Source: Paragordius varius (Eukaryota; Nematomorpha). From it: DNA of 64,000 nt. A program made the translations under genes and the position numbers. This document shows positions 26,600 through 39,784 of this stretch, one piece after another. The notes beneath the pieces are model-generated. The model saw nothing but the letters and a program-made list of their open reading frames with translations. It did not search any database and was not told the DNA's origin. The stretch spans positions 7,130,001 through 7,194,000 of the forward strand of contig OZ176051.1 in assembly GCA_964247055.1 (NCBI GenBank), read 5' to 3'. Position 1 is the stretch's first letter. Every line of letters starts with the position of its first letter.

Positions 26600-28490
26600 T
26601 TTATCCCAAAAAAAAGTATTACTAAAATTTATCATAAACTACAATAAAAACAACAATATTTAATTAAATTTTCCTTTTTAGATGGCTCCGAAAGTTCCAT
26701 TTTTCTAAAATGGGCCAGTTCTCTAGAATGCGCGATAAACAAATTTATTAATTTTGGTTTTAACTAAAAATATAAAGTGCATACTTTTTTCAAAATTTAA
26801 AATAAATTAAATTTTGTTGAAGCGGAATTTATACTATTTCACTGCGTCCAAAATCGGGGGTATAAAAAATAACCTTGAAAAATCTATATTCTGATAGGGA
26901 CTATCAGGATTATTATGCTTATGAGGGATGTAAGAAAGTTATTCACACTTTTTTAGTAGGTGGTCCATATAAGAAAATGACAAAATTTGCGCATATTTTT
27001 TAATAGATTTTTTTTGTAAAAGTTAAACGCTTTATTCCAAAACCTAAATGTAATATGAAATACCTATAAAAAGCAAAATAATATCTTTATAAAATTTTAA
27101 TTTTTAGATGTAGACTCGTGATAAAATGGGCTAGTTCTCTTAAAAAACATAAAAATGGATTGCGCGATAAATTTTAATATATACTATATTTTGAAATCAA
27201 AAAATAAATTTTTTTTGAACATGCATACTTTTTACAAAAATGGTATTTTTAGCAAAATTTAGTTGAAGCTTACTTCATTCTATTTTATATATGATGAAAC
27301 GGTATAAAAACGTTCGTATATTCAATTTCCTATATAATACGATGATGCTGAACATTTCTACCGCTTTAGTTTAATTTAAGGGTTCGTTTACTCGCTAAAT
27401 TTTTTTAAAAAAATATTTATATTTAAACATAAAGTTGAAGACGAACGAATATTTTAATTAACACTTGGGTACAACACATTCATTTCAGTCCTTCGTTTAA
27501 AATTGGGGTAGTTGGATACCCCAGGTCTCTTTAAAATTAAATTCTTTAAAAAATTTGGACCATGGCAAAATTTTGCACTTATATAACATTAATAAACGGA
27601 AATATTGATATCACTTATTTTAAGCTAAATCAAAAAGGTAAAAATTTCGTCATCGTGACATGTTTGAAATGGTAAAATTAAAAATAAAACAAAATAACCC
27701 GCTTCTATTTCTCTCAATGTTAGATGTAGTTTAATTAAAAAATTAGCTTTAATACTCTTAAAATTAAATGAAGACGATATGCAAAAATTTTGTAAAATAA
27801 AAATGGCGTCGAAGTAGTTTGACATGGAACTTTTTTCAAAATAAAATTTATTTTTTGGCATATTTATATAATTTATATAAGGATAGAAGCATAAATTTAA
27901 ATTGGGACCGTTTTTCTCAGTAGTTTTTTAAAAATTCTAACTTAAATTTAATCTGGGATATTTAGTTACCCCAATTTAAATCGAAGTGTTAAAATTCTGA
28001 GGTGATAAAGATGTCCAGTCACATGGTTTATAGCTGTTTTTTTATAATATCTTAAAGCGTTTTTATACCGTTTCCATCATGCATCCACCTAGTAAGAAAT
28101 ACGCTTCCACAATTTTTCTATTTATGAAAAAGTTATGCTTTTATATATATATATTTATTTTGGGCAATCTCGGCATTTTTGCCTTTATTTTAAGAGACTA
28201 GATCATTATAAATCGCAAAACAATTTGGGACCGGAGCCCACATCTAAAAATTATTTTAAAATATTGTTTTGCTTTTATATGTAGTTTATGATGCGTTTTT
28301 AGTGATATTATTTGGGATTAAGTATTTAGCTACCAAAAAATTTTATTAAAAAAATCTGCGCAAATTTTATCATTTTCTATGGAACGACAAAAGTGTAATT
28401 AACTTTCTGATATCACTCAGGGCTAAAACCAAAAGCACCATGATAATCCTGATACATTATCCTATCAAAATATATATATTTCAACAGGTC
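26600..28490. repeat. Foldback family F, rearranged copies
   Basis: A left-arm fragment (about 26,620-26,870) is followed by a second left arm (about 26,880-27,350, with CTGATAGGGACTATCAGGAT and GATGATGCTGAACATTT). The matching right arm, with CTTAAAGCGTTTTTATACCG, CATTTTTGCCTTTATTTT and CATTATCCTATCAAAATATA, lies at about 28,040-28,490. A TTAA-flanked MITE occupies the centre. The layout implies at least two insertions or an arm duplication. Confidence 0.72.
27462..27988. mobile_element. TTAA-flanked (piggyBac-type) MITE, copy 2
   Basis: TTAA stands at both ends (27,458-27,461 and 27,989-27,992), and both termini begin CACTT inward. Sub-terminal inverted motifs pair CCCCAATTTAAATCGAAG with CTTCGTTTAAAATTGGGG. 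The sequence is the reverse complement of the copy at 51,547-52,114 along its length. The unfilled site is preserved in the sister foldback near 28,660, where GAAGACGAACGTATTATAAA runs straight through. No transposase is encoded, and a shared open frame is probably incidental. Confidence 0.88.
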
Positions 28491-29022
28491 TATTTTTGTG
28501 GACACTGTGTTTCGAGGCTTGATCGAAATGGTATAAAAACGCTTTAAGATATTATAAAAACACTTAATTTATATTTACTATGATGCTAAACATTTCTCTC
28601 GCTTGAGAATTTAAATTGTAAGGTTCGTTACTTTTATTTTAGTGAATTTTAACACAAATTAAATTTGAAGACGAACGTATTATAAATCAAATATCTGAAA
28701 TGATATTGTTCAGGGTCAATAAAATTATAAAAAAAGTGGTTTATAATACCTTAAAGGATTTTTATACCGTTTCCATCATGCTGTATAATAGGATAAAATA
28801 AACCTCAACCAAATCAAGCCGTTTATTATGAGTATAGCCCATTTTAGAAAGGCAAAATTTGGTACTTTGGGAACCCGCCTAAAAAACTAATATTTTTTGA
28901 ATATTGTTTTGTTTTTTATGTAGTTTATGATATATTTAATAATAAATTTTAAAGAAGCTTTTAACTTACGAAAATATACAAATAGTTGGCAAATTTTGCC
29001 ATTTTATTGTATGGAGTATATA

Positions 29023-31349
29023 TGAGGTGACCAGATTTTTTGAAGAAAAAAGCGGGACAGATCTGAGAAAATGGGGAGGGGGGGGGGTTAGACTTAAAAA
29101 TTTTCTTACAAAAAATTTATTTTAATATTTATTTATTAACACAAATAGATTATAAATATAAAAAAATATTTTATTCTTTGGTGTATATTTTTATTTGAAT
29201 GAATGCTTTTTAGCAGATTGTCATCATTTTTTAAAATATTGTATAAGTCTACACAAGAATTTGTCGAATTATATTTGACAGATAAAATGGCCTTTAAAAT
29301 TTCAACATTTAAATTTGATTTTTCCGATATCCACATCTGATTTACTGTGAAAATAAAGAGCTCAGTAGCAGCGTTGGTTCCAGGTAAAGATATTGCAAAT
29401 ACAATTTTAAAATAATATTGTATGGAACATAGTTTGTTTCAAAATAATGTAATATTTCTAACCAGTTTTTTCTACTGTATTTTTTTCTGTTGACCATAAT
29501 TTAAGTTTTCATTATTAATATATTTTTATTTATTGATACCTCGGGAAGATCATTATTTAAAAGATTACTTTTTGGGACTTTTTGGGAGATGCAGATGTAA
29601 TTAAATGATTTTTCAACATCAACCAATTAAATTCTGGTTTTAATGCTATCTAATGAAAATGATCAATTTCATTGAATTGTACCGTTCAGTCTTCCAAATA
29701 ATCTTTACAGTTTGTATAAAACATTTTTATATGGTACAGGGTAACTTGACGATATTAAATTTTTTATAATATTGCGGATGGTTAATGGTATAAAATTATT
29801 TTCTACCTTTCTTGACATTGAAATTTTTAATTAATACCTTCATTGACTACTTCGATTGCCGAAATTTTGTCATATCAATTTAATAACATTTTGAAAAACA
29901 AAAGCTTGATTATGTAGGAACTCTAACCATATTTTTGAAAAATCACTTTCAAAAAACTTTTCCAAAGTTGTAGGACATTTGTCCTGTAATAAAAAAGGAT
30001 TTTAAATAATCATACATTTTTAAAATTCTTTCGATATCTGGCAGAAGAGCTAACCAACGAGTTTTACAATATCCCAGCATTTTTTGATATTGAACCTCTA
30101 CATTTTCACACTTAAGCGTTTCAACGCGTACCGTGTATATATATAAAAAGGGAATATATTTTAACAACTACATTCTCCACATCTAAGGGTAACAAATCAG
30201 GAGTTGTTTGAATAGCGTTGTGTATTTTATGCGCTGCACATCCAACGCCAAATGTTTCGATTAAGATTATCTGCTAATTTATGAAAAATATTTTTTGTTC
30301 TCCTCCTTGCTTTTCCTCCGAAGTTCGTATTGGTGTGTCAGAGCAATATGCGATGATTTTGTCTTTTAAATTATTATTTTTTAGAATATTCATTATTGAA
30401 GTAAAAATTAACTCGTTTTCACCGGGTAGAGAAATAAAATCTAAAATTTTAATTTTTACTCCGGTTTCTGGATCAAAATTATTAAAGTGGGAAATAATTT
30501 AGTTTCCTTGAGAAATGCATCAGAGAATAGCGAAATTAATTTTTAGCAAATCTTTTTGTATTTCAGAAAATGCATATGGCGAAAGGACATGGAATACAAT
30601 AGATTCAGCCTTTGTACGGGACATGTAAATTTTATTGAATAAGGTACGAATAACCTGTGAGGTACAATCCATAGATCTAAAGGATTGATTGTGATTAACG
30701 GCGTGAAAAGATAAAACGCTTTCGGCTAGAATTCTTTTCTTCCTCTCCAAAGGGGTCTTTCAGTAAAAATCGCTCATTTTGTAAGATGATGCCGGGATAT
30801 CTTAACATTTATTATGTTTTTGTGTTTTATGCTTTGTAATATCATGCTTGCCGCCATATGCTAGAGTGGGATTCATTCTTGGTTTTTTTGTAAAAGAAAA
30901 TTCTTTCATTAATTCATCGTTGAATTTACAACCTCTTGTACACATATTTTTAAAATAATATTAGTATAAAAAAATATTATATTACTTCAATTTTCTGAGT
31001 AAACGTATAAGCTACCGATTTGTGGTATTAATTTGTCTTTTTGATAATGTTGGCAGTAGGAGTAGGAAGCTAAGTTTATAATCATATGATGTAAATTCGA
31101 AAAAAATAAATATTTTTTATTTAAAAATAAAAAATGTTAATTTGTAATTGATATATATTTTAAAGATAACTAATGATAAAATATTTAAACGGATAAAAAT
31201 AATTTTTTTTTAAAAATTTAAATGCATTTAAAAGAATTTTTTTTATATAATCGTGAAAAAGCGGGACATTTCAAAAACGTAGCGGGACGCGGGACAAAAT
31301 GTCAAAAAGCGGGACTGTCCCGCCAAAAGCGGGACGTCTGGTCACCTTA
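29023..31349 (-). mobile_element. hAT transposon, 2,327 bp, nested in foldback arm
   Basis: The terminal inverted repeats are TGAGGTGACCAGA and TAAGGTGACCAGA, each followed by an AAGCGGGAC-type sub-terminal motif characteristic of one hAT group. A perfect 8-bp target duplication AGTATATA lies at 29,015-29,022 and 31,350-31,357. The interior carries transposase pieces on the minus strand. The unfilled relative at 20,410 confirms the boundaries. The intact duplication and readable termini indicate a moderately young copy. Confidence 0.95.
29136..30932 (-). pseudogene. hAT transposase with BED-finger remnant, degenerate
   Basis: Reading 5' to 3' on the minus strand, there is a BED-finger remnant (GGKHDITKH, about 30,850), a patch SFRSMDCTSQVIRTLF (about 30,660), and the RNase-H-like region with FNPETGVKIKILDFISLPGE and, in another frame, GVGCAAHKIHNAIQTTPDLL (about 30,200). 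These are followed by YCKTRWLALLPDIERILKMY (about 30,060) and a C-terminal piece with NVEILKAILSVKYNS and NILKNDDNLLKSIHS (29,136-29,330). The order is that of a full hAT transposase. Several frame changes mean it cannot be active as it stands. Confidence 0.88.
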
Positions 31350-31459
31350 AGTATATACCACAAAAGATACACAGCTTTTTTATATTTCTATGGCCAAAAC
31401 CAAAAATAATACTGATATATTTTCATAAAATATATCTTCAGCAGGATATTTTTTTGTAC

Positions 31460-31816
31460 TCTGGGTATATTCGGTACTTTATATGTATCAGGAAAATTTT
31501 GGCTGGCGCATTTTTATGTGTAAAATACGCCATCAAATAAAATTGTGTGCACATTTCTGAGTTTTATGTAGTGTTTTCTCATACTTTTATTTACAAATGG
31601 GATTAAAAATGAATTATCCATTTTTTTATTTATTGAAGATTTCTCATTATCCCATAATAATAAAACAGAATATATTTATTAAAAATCTTAAAATCCAATC
31701 GTTTTTCAATAGTAAGTTTAGGGGACAGTTTTAATATGACTAATTTTATGTATTATTTTACATAGATTGGGGTCTAACCCCGTAAAAGAATGGTTAAAGA
31801 AAACTTTTAATGATAT
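31460..31816. other. Region upstream of the NOSTRIN-like gene
   Basis: This AT-rich stretch presumably holds the promoter and 5' untranslated region. No TATA box or initiator stands out against the base composition. Confidence 0.35.
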
Positions 31817-33044
31817 ATGGTAAGTTGTGTTAATTTTAATTACATTTCCTCTATTAATAAGAAAATTAGTTTTTAATTATCGGTGAGATAGGCAACAGCA
31901 TGACACTTTAGTTCAAAATAAAAATCAGGGCGCGTTCCTTTAGAAAATTTTTAAAAAAAGTTCAGGATTTTATAATGTAATCACATTATTTTTTATTCAT
32001 ATTTAAACAGCATTCGTAGCACAATATGATATAATAATGTGGGTTTTACCTTGATGCGAAATTAAAAATAAATTAATGGTTAATTTAATTTTAAATTCAG
32101 GGTGTACAGACTTTCGATAATTGTTGTGATACTTTAAAATTGGGCAGTCTTTTTTGTAAAGATGTTGCCATAATTATGCAAGAAAGGTATTTATTTTTTA
32201 ATAATTTTTTAATGAATTATAATATTTTATTTAATGTTTATTAGATCGCAACTTGAGATTCAATATGCTAGAAGTTTGTCTAAGATATCCCTTAAGCTGA
32301 TAAAATTAGCCGAAACGCAAAGTCAATCCTTGAATAACAAACTTAATGAAGATGCCGAAAAAGAATCAAATAAAGAAAAGCCTAAAGCAAATTTTCTTGA
32401 TATTAAAATAAAAAAATCGGCTAAAGGCAAAGAAAAAAATGGGATCATAAATATTCAACGGTATATTTTGAAATCTTAATTATAAAATAATTATTTATTC
32501 AATTGAATATCATGTTTATTTTATTGCAGCCTAATTATAGAGTAAGTTTATTTATGATGAATTATTATTTTAACCCTTAAGCGATTATATCAAGTCACAT
32601 TTGTATTGTATATTTCAAATTTCACACCCATTTGCTATATAGTTATAAGGTAAAAAGGACTAAAAATACTTGGACATTATTTTTATCTCCATCTATTTTT
32701 CTTTAAATATTATATTAAAACATAAAAATATTTTCATTAAATATAATTTTGACATATAATAGTAGATATTTCAAATATCTTATGATTTGTGGCGTGTGTG
32801 TTAAACACAAATATCTCACCTACATTTGTATCCCAATTAACATCATTTAACTTTTCGCATATAACTTAATTTTTATTTTAAAACACTTGAGTTTACTGTT
32901 ATTTTTGCGCAGTAAACTATTATTGATTATCTAAATCTTAGTTAGAATTTTTTAGAAAATAATTGTGAAAAAAATTGTTTTAATTACCATTAAATAATTT
33001 TATTTTTGATTGCTAAAAAAAGTTTAATAATTATTTAAGTAAAA

Positions 33045-33080
<36 letters not shown>

Positions 33081-34290
33081 GTTTCGATTATAATTTTCTC
33101 TTTATTGATAAAATACAAATACACTTAATAATTGGCAAATCAAATATAAAAGATATACGTTTTTTTATCAAAAAGGTCACGTTATTGAATTATATCAAAA
33201 CATACAAGGGTGTTTTAACAATTATAGATGATTAATTTACCCAAGTTTAACAAAATTATGTTTTTAATCTATAAATACAACGATAATAATATACTTCATT
33301 TTAGAAAAATATACATCTACTATAGGGATAGAGAGTATTTTTATTTTTGTGGACGTTTTTTTTACTATGATCGAAACCGGTAATGTTTTTACTATTTCAA
33401 TTTCAAAATCCAAAAGATAATTAAAATTTAATTTGTTTAAATAATAGAATACATAAATATTGTAAAATAATTTTTTATTACTGTTTCGATGCTAGTAAAT
33501 CCAAAAAAATAATTATTTAAATATTTTTCGCAACTGATTCGGTTAAATTATTTGGAACGGTTTTTGAAACTTTTTTGGTTATATAAAAGCTAAACAATAA
33601 TTTATTTACCTAAAAATGTGTAAGATTAAAAATAATATATAAAGTCTATTAATTCTCATATCGATAATTTAGGAATTAATAAACCAAATTAAATTGTAAT
33701 ATATATTTCATATGTTAAAAACAAATTTCTTTTTATAAAAAATCATTTATGGCCGCACAAATGAGTCAAATTTATTTTTTTATGATTTGCGCATTATTAG
33801 CATCTTAATTTTCTTTAATTTTTGAATTGAAAACCTGTTAAATAAAATTATTTATCATTGACAATTATACTAGAGATTCAATTTTCGGGGCATGGGAAAT
33901 CATTGGTCAAGAGATGGAACAAGAATCCTGTTTACATAGGTCATTTACACATTATATATAGTTTACCCATCTATAAATTTTTATGCACTTTTCGAATTCA
34001 AAGTTAGGATAAGTTAATGATAAATTAGATAAAAACGATTGTCCGAATATAAGAGAATCCGATTATTTTTGGAAAAAAGAGGAATTTCTTTGTAGGATTA
34101 ATCAAAAATTACATATTAAGTGCTTTTTCTATCATGGATATTTAATATATGTATAAAATTATCTACTGATATTTAATTAGTAATTATTCAATTATCCACA
34201 GGGATATTGGAATCGCTTTGGACGAGGATATTATTAAACCTTTGACGACTGTTTCCAAATTGCATTCAGACATACGCAAAAATGTAATAC

Positions 34291-34329
<39 letters not shown>

Positions 34330-37300
34330 ACATAATAATATAGATGGAAAACGATATGGAAAAAGCTTTACATAATTACGAAGATTCCAGAAGCGAAGAA
34401 ATTAAAGTTTTGTTTTCTTATTACAATAACGTTTTTGTTATGTTTTAACGATAGGTGCCGTAAAACCTTTATAGATTGGTTTTAATTCTCATTTTTATAA
34501 TTGCATCCAAAAAATTTTTAGCCCAATCTGAAAATCATTTATTTTCCACAACAAAATGCTAACCATGGTGCTTCAAAATATTTTTTAAGCAATTTTAATA
34601 TTCATCTTATAATTTCTATCATAAATTATAATTAATATATCTTTTGTGATAACGTTTTTAGTTTATGTTTAATTAGTTTTAGTGATGAAATGGTTGATTA
34701 TAATATTCATAAATGGCTTCTGTCAATTTTTTGCAAAAAATATTGATAATATCTGATTTTCATGCCTCTATAATCGGATGGGTATATGCACAGTCTAATA
34801 TAAATCATTAAAATTTAAAACATCAAATATGAATATTTTTGACAAATGTTTATTGGTATTAAAGAAAATATTAAGCATAATCGCGCATTCCATACATCAA
34901 ATATTTTCCAATGTTATTATTTATTATCACCACAAAGTATTAATATATTAAATTTTTTCTCACCTGGCTAGATAACATTTTTATTTAAACATTTTGGGAT
35001 TTTTTGTCTTTTTTAGGCGAAGATAGCCAGTTTTGATGCACACAGACAGGCAGAAAAATTGAAAGAAAATATCGAAACATTGGCCCGTAAAAATGTTAAT
35101 CATTCGTCCGTTCAAGCAAGCAATAGTAATGTATCCACAGATGCTCAATCCAATGTTTCCACATCGCCGGCCGACAAGGAACTAGCTAAGGTATTTTATC
35201 TATTACGTATTTTATATCTGTTTGATTTAATTATATATAATTTTGTAAACTTTATAGTTTTGGATTAAATTTTTGGATGTATACGATATTAAATTTTCGT
35301 GTTTTGAGTAAGAAAAAATCGGAAATAATTCCATGTTTCCGTTTTTTTATCAATAATTTTAAATGACTTTGTAATAACGATCAAATATCTTTTAACAAAA
35401 TTTTTTATATTTACCATTTTTAATATGCGTCTGAATATATCTGAGTTCGATTCGCAAAATCGCGTATTTTATTATCACTGTCACCTCTGGGCAGGCCAGT
35501 GTTTAGCATTCATAAATATCTTAAGTTCATCCCATAAAAGAAAATATAGATTATAAACACATTGAAAAATTTAATATGTAGCTGGAGGATAAATTGAATA
35601 AAACCCTAAACTCTTGTCAAAAATATGATCATGCATATCACGATGCTTGTATTGCGGCCGAATTGGCGAGACAAAATAAATTTTTTTTGCTTCAAACATC
35701 TCTAGTCAAAGCAAATGCGTTGGAAAGAGAAAGGATTTCAGTTTCAGTCAATGTGCTATCCAAATACTTGGCACTCATGGCAAATAGACCTGAAAAGGCT
35801 CGAAGGGTTAGTTTGTTTAATAAAAGTTCTGATATACGTATTTTTTGCGTGTTTGAGTTGTTTAAATTGTGATTACACCTATAGAATTCTGTATTTAAGT
35901 TTAAACAAATTTATACATCCAAATAACTAAATTATTTTTACGGCCATACATTGAATAGTCTTTGAGGTTATTTTTTGTATTTTATATGTAATAATATATC
36001 GGGCCCCAAAATATAAGTTCATTAAGTTTTTTGCATCATGTGATGTATTCATAATATGATTTAAAATATAATCGATTATAATATGAAATACTGTCATTTA
36101 CTTGAAAATGTTTTTTAAGTCTGAGCTGATAATTGTATTTATTATATCGATGCTTTATATAATATATATATATTGATAACATAACTCACTTAGATGTTGG
36201 AAGAAATATCTAAAGCCATTATGGCAGTATCAAAAACTCATAGGTTAAATTTACCGAACGCATCACAGCAAAATAGACATGATCAAAGATATCCTTTTAG
36301 TCACAATACTGTTATAAATGAACATTTATCAACTAAGTCATCAAAATCATCAAATAATAATATTTGTAATAATATGAGCAATTCTCCCCATTCATCTGTG
36401 ATATCTTCATCGTTAACGTCCGATTGGTCGGAACCTGATTTATTCACCACTTCTCATATAATTATACCATTTGAAATGTATAATAACACTTCATCACTTC
36501 AAAATAGTCATCTTATGCCAACTGTCAGCCCTAAATCGGTGTCCAACAACTTTACCGAACAAAATTTGTTTGATTTTTTTGTAAGCTCTTATGTGTGTTT
36601 GCAATTTAATTATGCATGCAATTTAAATAATTAATTTGGTTTTTTGTATAACGTTTTTAGACCATTATCTTTAAACCATTTTGTTGCTATAAATATATAT
36701 GTAAATTTATTTTGCCAAATTTTATGGTAGTTTACAGATAACATAATTATGGATACGCCATTTAATTCCATATAATAAATGTTTTTTTTTCAGGCTGAGG
36801 ATATGAGTTTTCCCATACCTCCTGAACGCAGAAAGCAAATGTTGGAACGTAATTTGATTGTTTTACGACATGATTTAGAAAAGTACAAAGATGCGCGTGA
36901 AAGTAAAAATAAAATTTTTATAACATTTTTTTTAAAATAGACCATGAAATATATAAATTATTATTATGTAACAATTATTTTAGCTCCTTATTTATGATTT
37001 TTTTTTGTTTGAAAAGGTGTCGATCATCTGGTCAAAGTATATCTCCATCAAATTGGAGATATACGGTCACCCGATCCAAACATAGTAGAAAAAGCGTTAA
37101 AAGATATCCAACAAAAGCTTTTAAGTTGTCATGATACGAAAAATCATTTACAGGTAAGGTTTAATATTTGCTTTGGCTCTAAAATTTTAATAATTATTAA
37201 TCACGTTTTTTGATAATTAATAAATGTCGGTTAATATCCATATATATTGTTTTCTTAATTTAAATTTGAATTCATTTTTATTCCCGTGTTTAGGCCAGTT

Positions 37301-39613
37301 ACTATAAGGTTCACAAGGCTTTATCCAAATTAACTCAGGAAATCGTCCCCGACGAACGAATTGCCAAATATATATCAACGACAAAAGATGCTAAAACAGT
37401 TTAACCTTTTATTAATTAAATAAACGAGTTTAAAAATTTTAATTTACATAAAATTTTACCTCCTAAAATAGGGTGTCGTTAATTCCGTTTTGAAAATACC
37501 GTTTTGGGACAGTGAAGTCGGGATGATTAAGTATTCGAATGATTTGAAACCCATTGCTAATGAGATTCGGATTCATGAGCAAGCTTTTGCAAAGCTTAGA
37601 CAAGCACAAAACGCAAAAGATGAAGCAATAATTAATGACAAAAACAAGAAGAAACGGTCAAAATCAGTACAAAAAACGGTATATATACACAATATAACTC
37701 TTTTTTATAAAATATAGGTTTGACCGATTACAATTGTAATTATGACTGTTATTGTAACCGCTTACGATCAAATTATCATACGTATTTAATGATGGTATGA
37801 AACCATCAAAAATTGTGGAATTTTAAAATCAAATTTTTCACAAATTCATGTTAAAATATTTTGACAGAACTGTTAACATTATTTTTCGGGGTTAAATTAC
37901 AACATGTATTTTCCATTTGTCGCTCTCACCTTATTTTAATTAAATTATATAATAATTTTTAATAAAATGCGTATTTTAGGTGAGTGTGGATGTAGTTGAA
38001 AATTCTGACCAAGTTTCACCTTTTAAGGGATGTGGTTTGATGGTGAGTGGTCCCTTCTCTGGCATAAAGGGTAAAAATATTTTTGGACGATCTAATAACT
38101 CTGGACGAAAAGCCGCAAAATTATCTAAAAATCTTGACGCACCAAAAGGTTTGAAAATATTTTTTTTAGATTTATACTATATGGTTTTTTATGTTTTTAC
38201 ATCTAGCGTCATGAATATATAACATTTCTATTATATGAAATTAAATATTGTTTTTATCAACTTTTTTTCGAAAGTGAAAGATGTTTTTTATTTGGCATAT
38301 ATTAGAATCACGATTTTATATTAAGTTAAATAAATGACAACAAAATTATATAATGATTCATTTAATCATAAATATTTTTACCATTTGAATAGAAATTATT
38401 TAATTTTTGAAATATATAAATGATAAATGAAGGGTTTAGCGCCCAAATTCTTATGATTTATATGCATAAATTAATTTGATAATATATTAGCCATTGAGGA
38501 TTCACCCCAACATCCTACTTATCAAATAATAGGCCAATCAAACGTTGTCTCAGAAGAACAAAATGGACTTTATCCGCAATTAGGTTAATAAAATGTGCTA
38601 TTTTGCATAAATTCATTTCTTTATGCCTCTCACAAAAAAGGCGTTAGAATTAAAAAAATTATCCAAATTTGAAATATTGTTTAGATGCCAATGAACCAAG
38701 GAGTATGGTTATTACTGATATAGATAGTCCACCCCCTTCCTACTTCAAAAATTATGTAATGGCGGCAAAAATGCGTACCAAACATCCATCCTCTGTAAAC
38801 ATTGGGGAAGACGCAAATATGACGCAATCTATGAATTTGGGGAGCTCGGAGAAAAACGGAAAATTTGACACGACATTTAGGCATTCAGCATATGTATATC
38901 CCTCAAATAACAATAATTATAGTCCGGATAAATTAGAGGCTTTGGCTAACCAATTAAGGTTTAGTGTTGATTTGAAAGGGCTTAATACGACTTCCGAAGC
39001 TATATCACCCCCAGAGAACATAAAATTTAACCATACTACAAAAAACTCGGGAGAGACGGGAAATATGATGCAATCACATAATGGTCATAAAAAAATGTCG
39101 TATCGTATCTCGGTTGATAATGGAACCCCTATTAATAATACCATTATCAATTCACCCACCAATGGAAACACGATAAATAATGATCATAATCAACTTACAC
39201 AAAATAAGGTTTGTATGGTGAAATATGAATACACCGCCATCCGATTCGATGAATTGTCCATAAGTCCTGGTATATATTCTACTTATTTATTTATATACAT
39301 ATATATATTTATGTCTCTAATATACCCATTAAACTTGTGAATATGTTATTACAAAGGCGATATTCTTGAAATATTTGACAAACAGCGAGATGGGTGGTGG
39401 CGCGGTCAAAAGATTGTACCATACAATAATCGGATTGGTATTTTTCCTTCCACATATGTTCAAGAACTATTGACTGACAAGGACACCTTAACATCCAATA
39501 AAACTGAAACGAATAATACTTTAACAACGGATTCGGAAAACTTATCACATTTCCAAAAACCCTTTTGTCAAGTCATGAATGGTCATTTACCTACGGCACC
39601 CAATTATACTTAA
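31817..39613 (+). CDS. NOSTRIN-like: NOSTRIN-like F-BAR/HR1/SH3 adaptor, 16 exons, 965 aa
   Basis: Inferred exons: 31817-31819, 32101-32186, 32245-32460, 34202-34283, 34344-34406, 35017-35190, 35582-35806, 36194-36580, 36794-36902, 37017-37153, 37294-37398, 37472-37678, 37980-38148, 38491-38583, 38685-39269, 39357-39613. All introns are GT-AG and the phases join into one open frame. F-BAR (1-283): QERSQLEIQYARSLSKIS, IALDEDIIKPL and LERERISVSVNVLSKYLALM match NOSTRIN spacing. HR1/REM-1 (about 413-530) starts PPERRKQMLERNLIVLRHDL. The C-terminal SH3 (about 859-918) has VKYEYTAIRFDEL, GWWRG and GIFPSTYV. Human NOSTRIN is about 506 aa; the excess is Ser/Asn-rich linker in exons 8 and 13-15. By family it would bend membrane and recruit endocytic or actin partners. 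The ATG-only first exon and the weak donors at 34,407 and 37,399 are the least certain parts. A CIP4-type protein is the main alternative. Confidence 0.87.
33046..33076. repeat. TA microsatellite in intron 3
   Basis: A near-pure run of about 15 TA units lies in the 1.74-kb third intron of the NOSTRIN-like gene. Confidence 0.95.
34284..34343 (+). repeat. 60-nt intron made mostly of a TA repeat
   Basis: The fourth intron of the NOSTRIN-like gene is GTAATACATT, about 15 TA units, then ATAAACATAATAATATAG. Its length will follow the microsatellite, so it should vary between individuals and sits near the lower limit for splicing. Confidence 0.8.
35440..35545 (+). mobile_element. 5'-truncated tRNA-type SINE in intron 6
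   Basis: GAGTTCGATTC resembles a pol III B box. It is followed by TATCACTGTCACCTCTGGGCAGG and CTTAAGTTCATCCCATAAAAG, colinear with the SINE at 41,603-41,792. The A box is absent or unrecognisable. It lies in the 391-nt intron before the exon at 35,582. Confidence 0.75.
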
Positions 39614-39734
39614 TAATTTAGCTTAGTCTTAGATTGTTTAAAATTTAATTTTACATACGATTTATAATTCATTTACACTGTTGATAATGATGTACTTATT
39701 CAAAAAAGGCTTGTATAATGTTTTGAAAATCTCA

Positions 39735-39784
<50 letters not shown>

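Larger units (their letters stand above)
28500..31460. repeat. Third foldback F copy, split by a hAT element
   Basis: A short left arm (28,500-28,600) with GGTATAAAAACGCTTTAAG is followed by the centre and a right arm from 28,740 (CCTTAAAGGATTTTTATACCG) to 29,014. The right arm resumes at 31,358 with CCACAAAAGATACACAGC and continues to about 31,450. Removing the hAT insertion restores TATGGAG-TATATACCACAAAAG, which parallels TATGGAGTCCTTACCACAAA at 20,410. Confidence 0.8.

Noticed and set aside
27625-27861. Open frame similar in peptide to one at 51,720-51,929
   Set aside because: Both lie inside copies of one non-coding MITE, so the resemblance follows from DNA identity. Neither covers the element nor resembles a transposase.
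31760-31819. Alternative first exon reading into an EWLKKTFNDIW-like peptide before 31,820
   Set aside because: It looks F-BAR-like, but its phase does not join to the exon at 32,101; either acceptor choice meets a stop quickly.
38681-39548. Minus-strand open frames under the NOSTRIN-like gene
   Set aside because: They are shadows of exons 15 and 16, which carry the recognisable SH3 domain.
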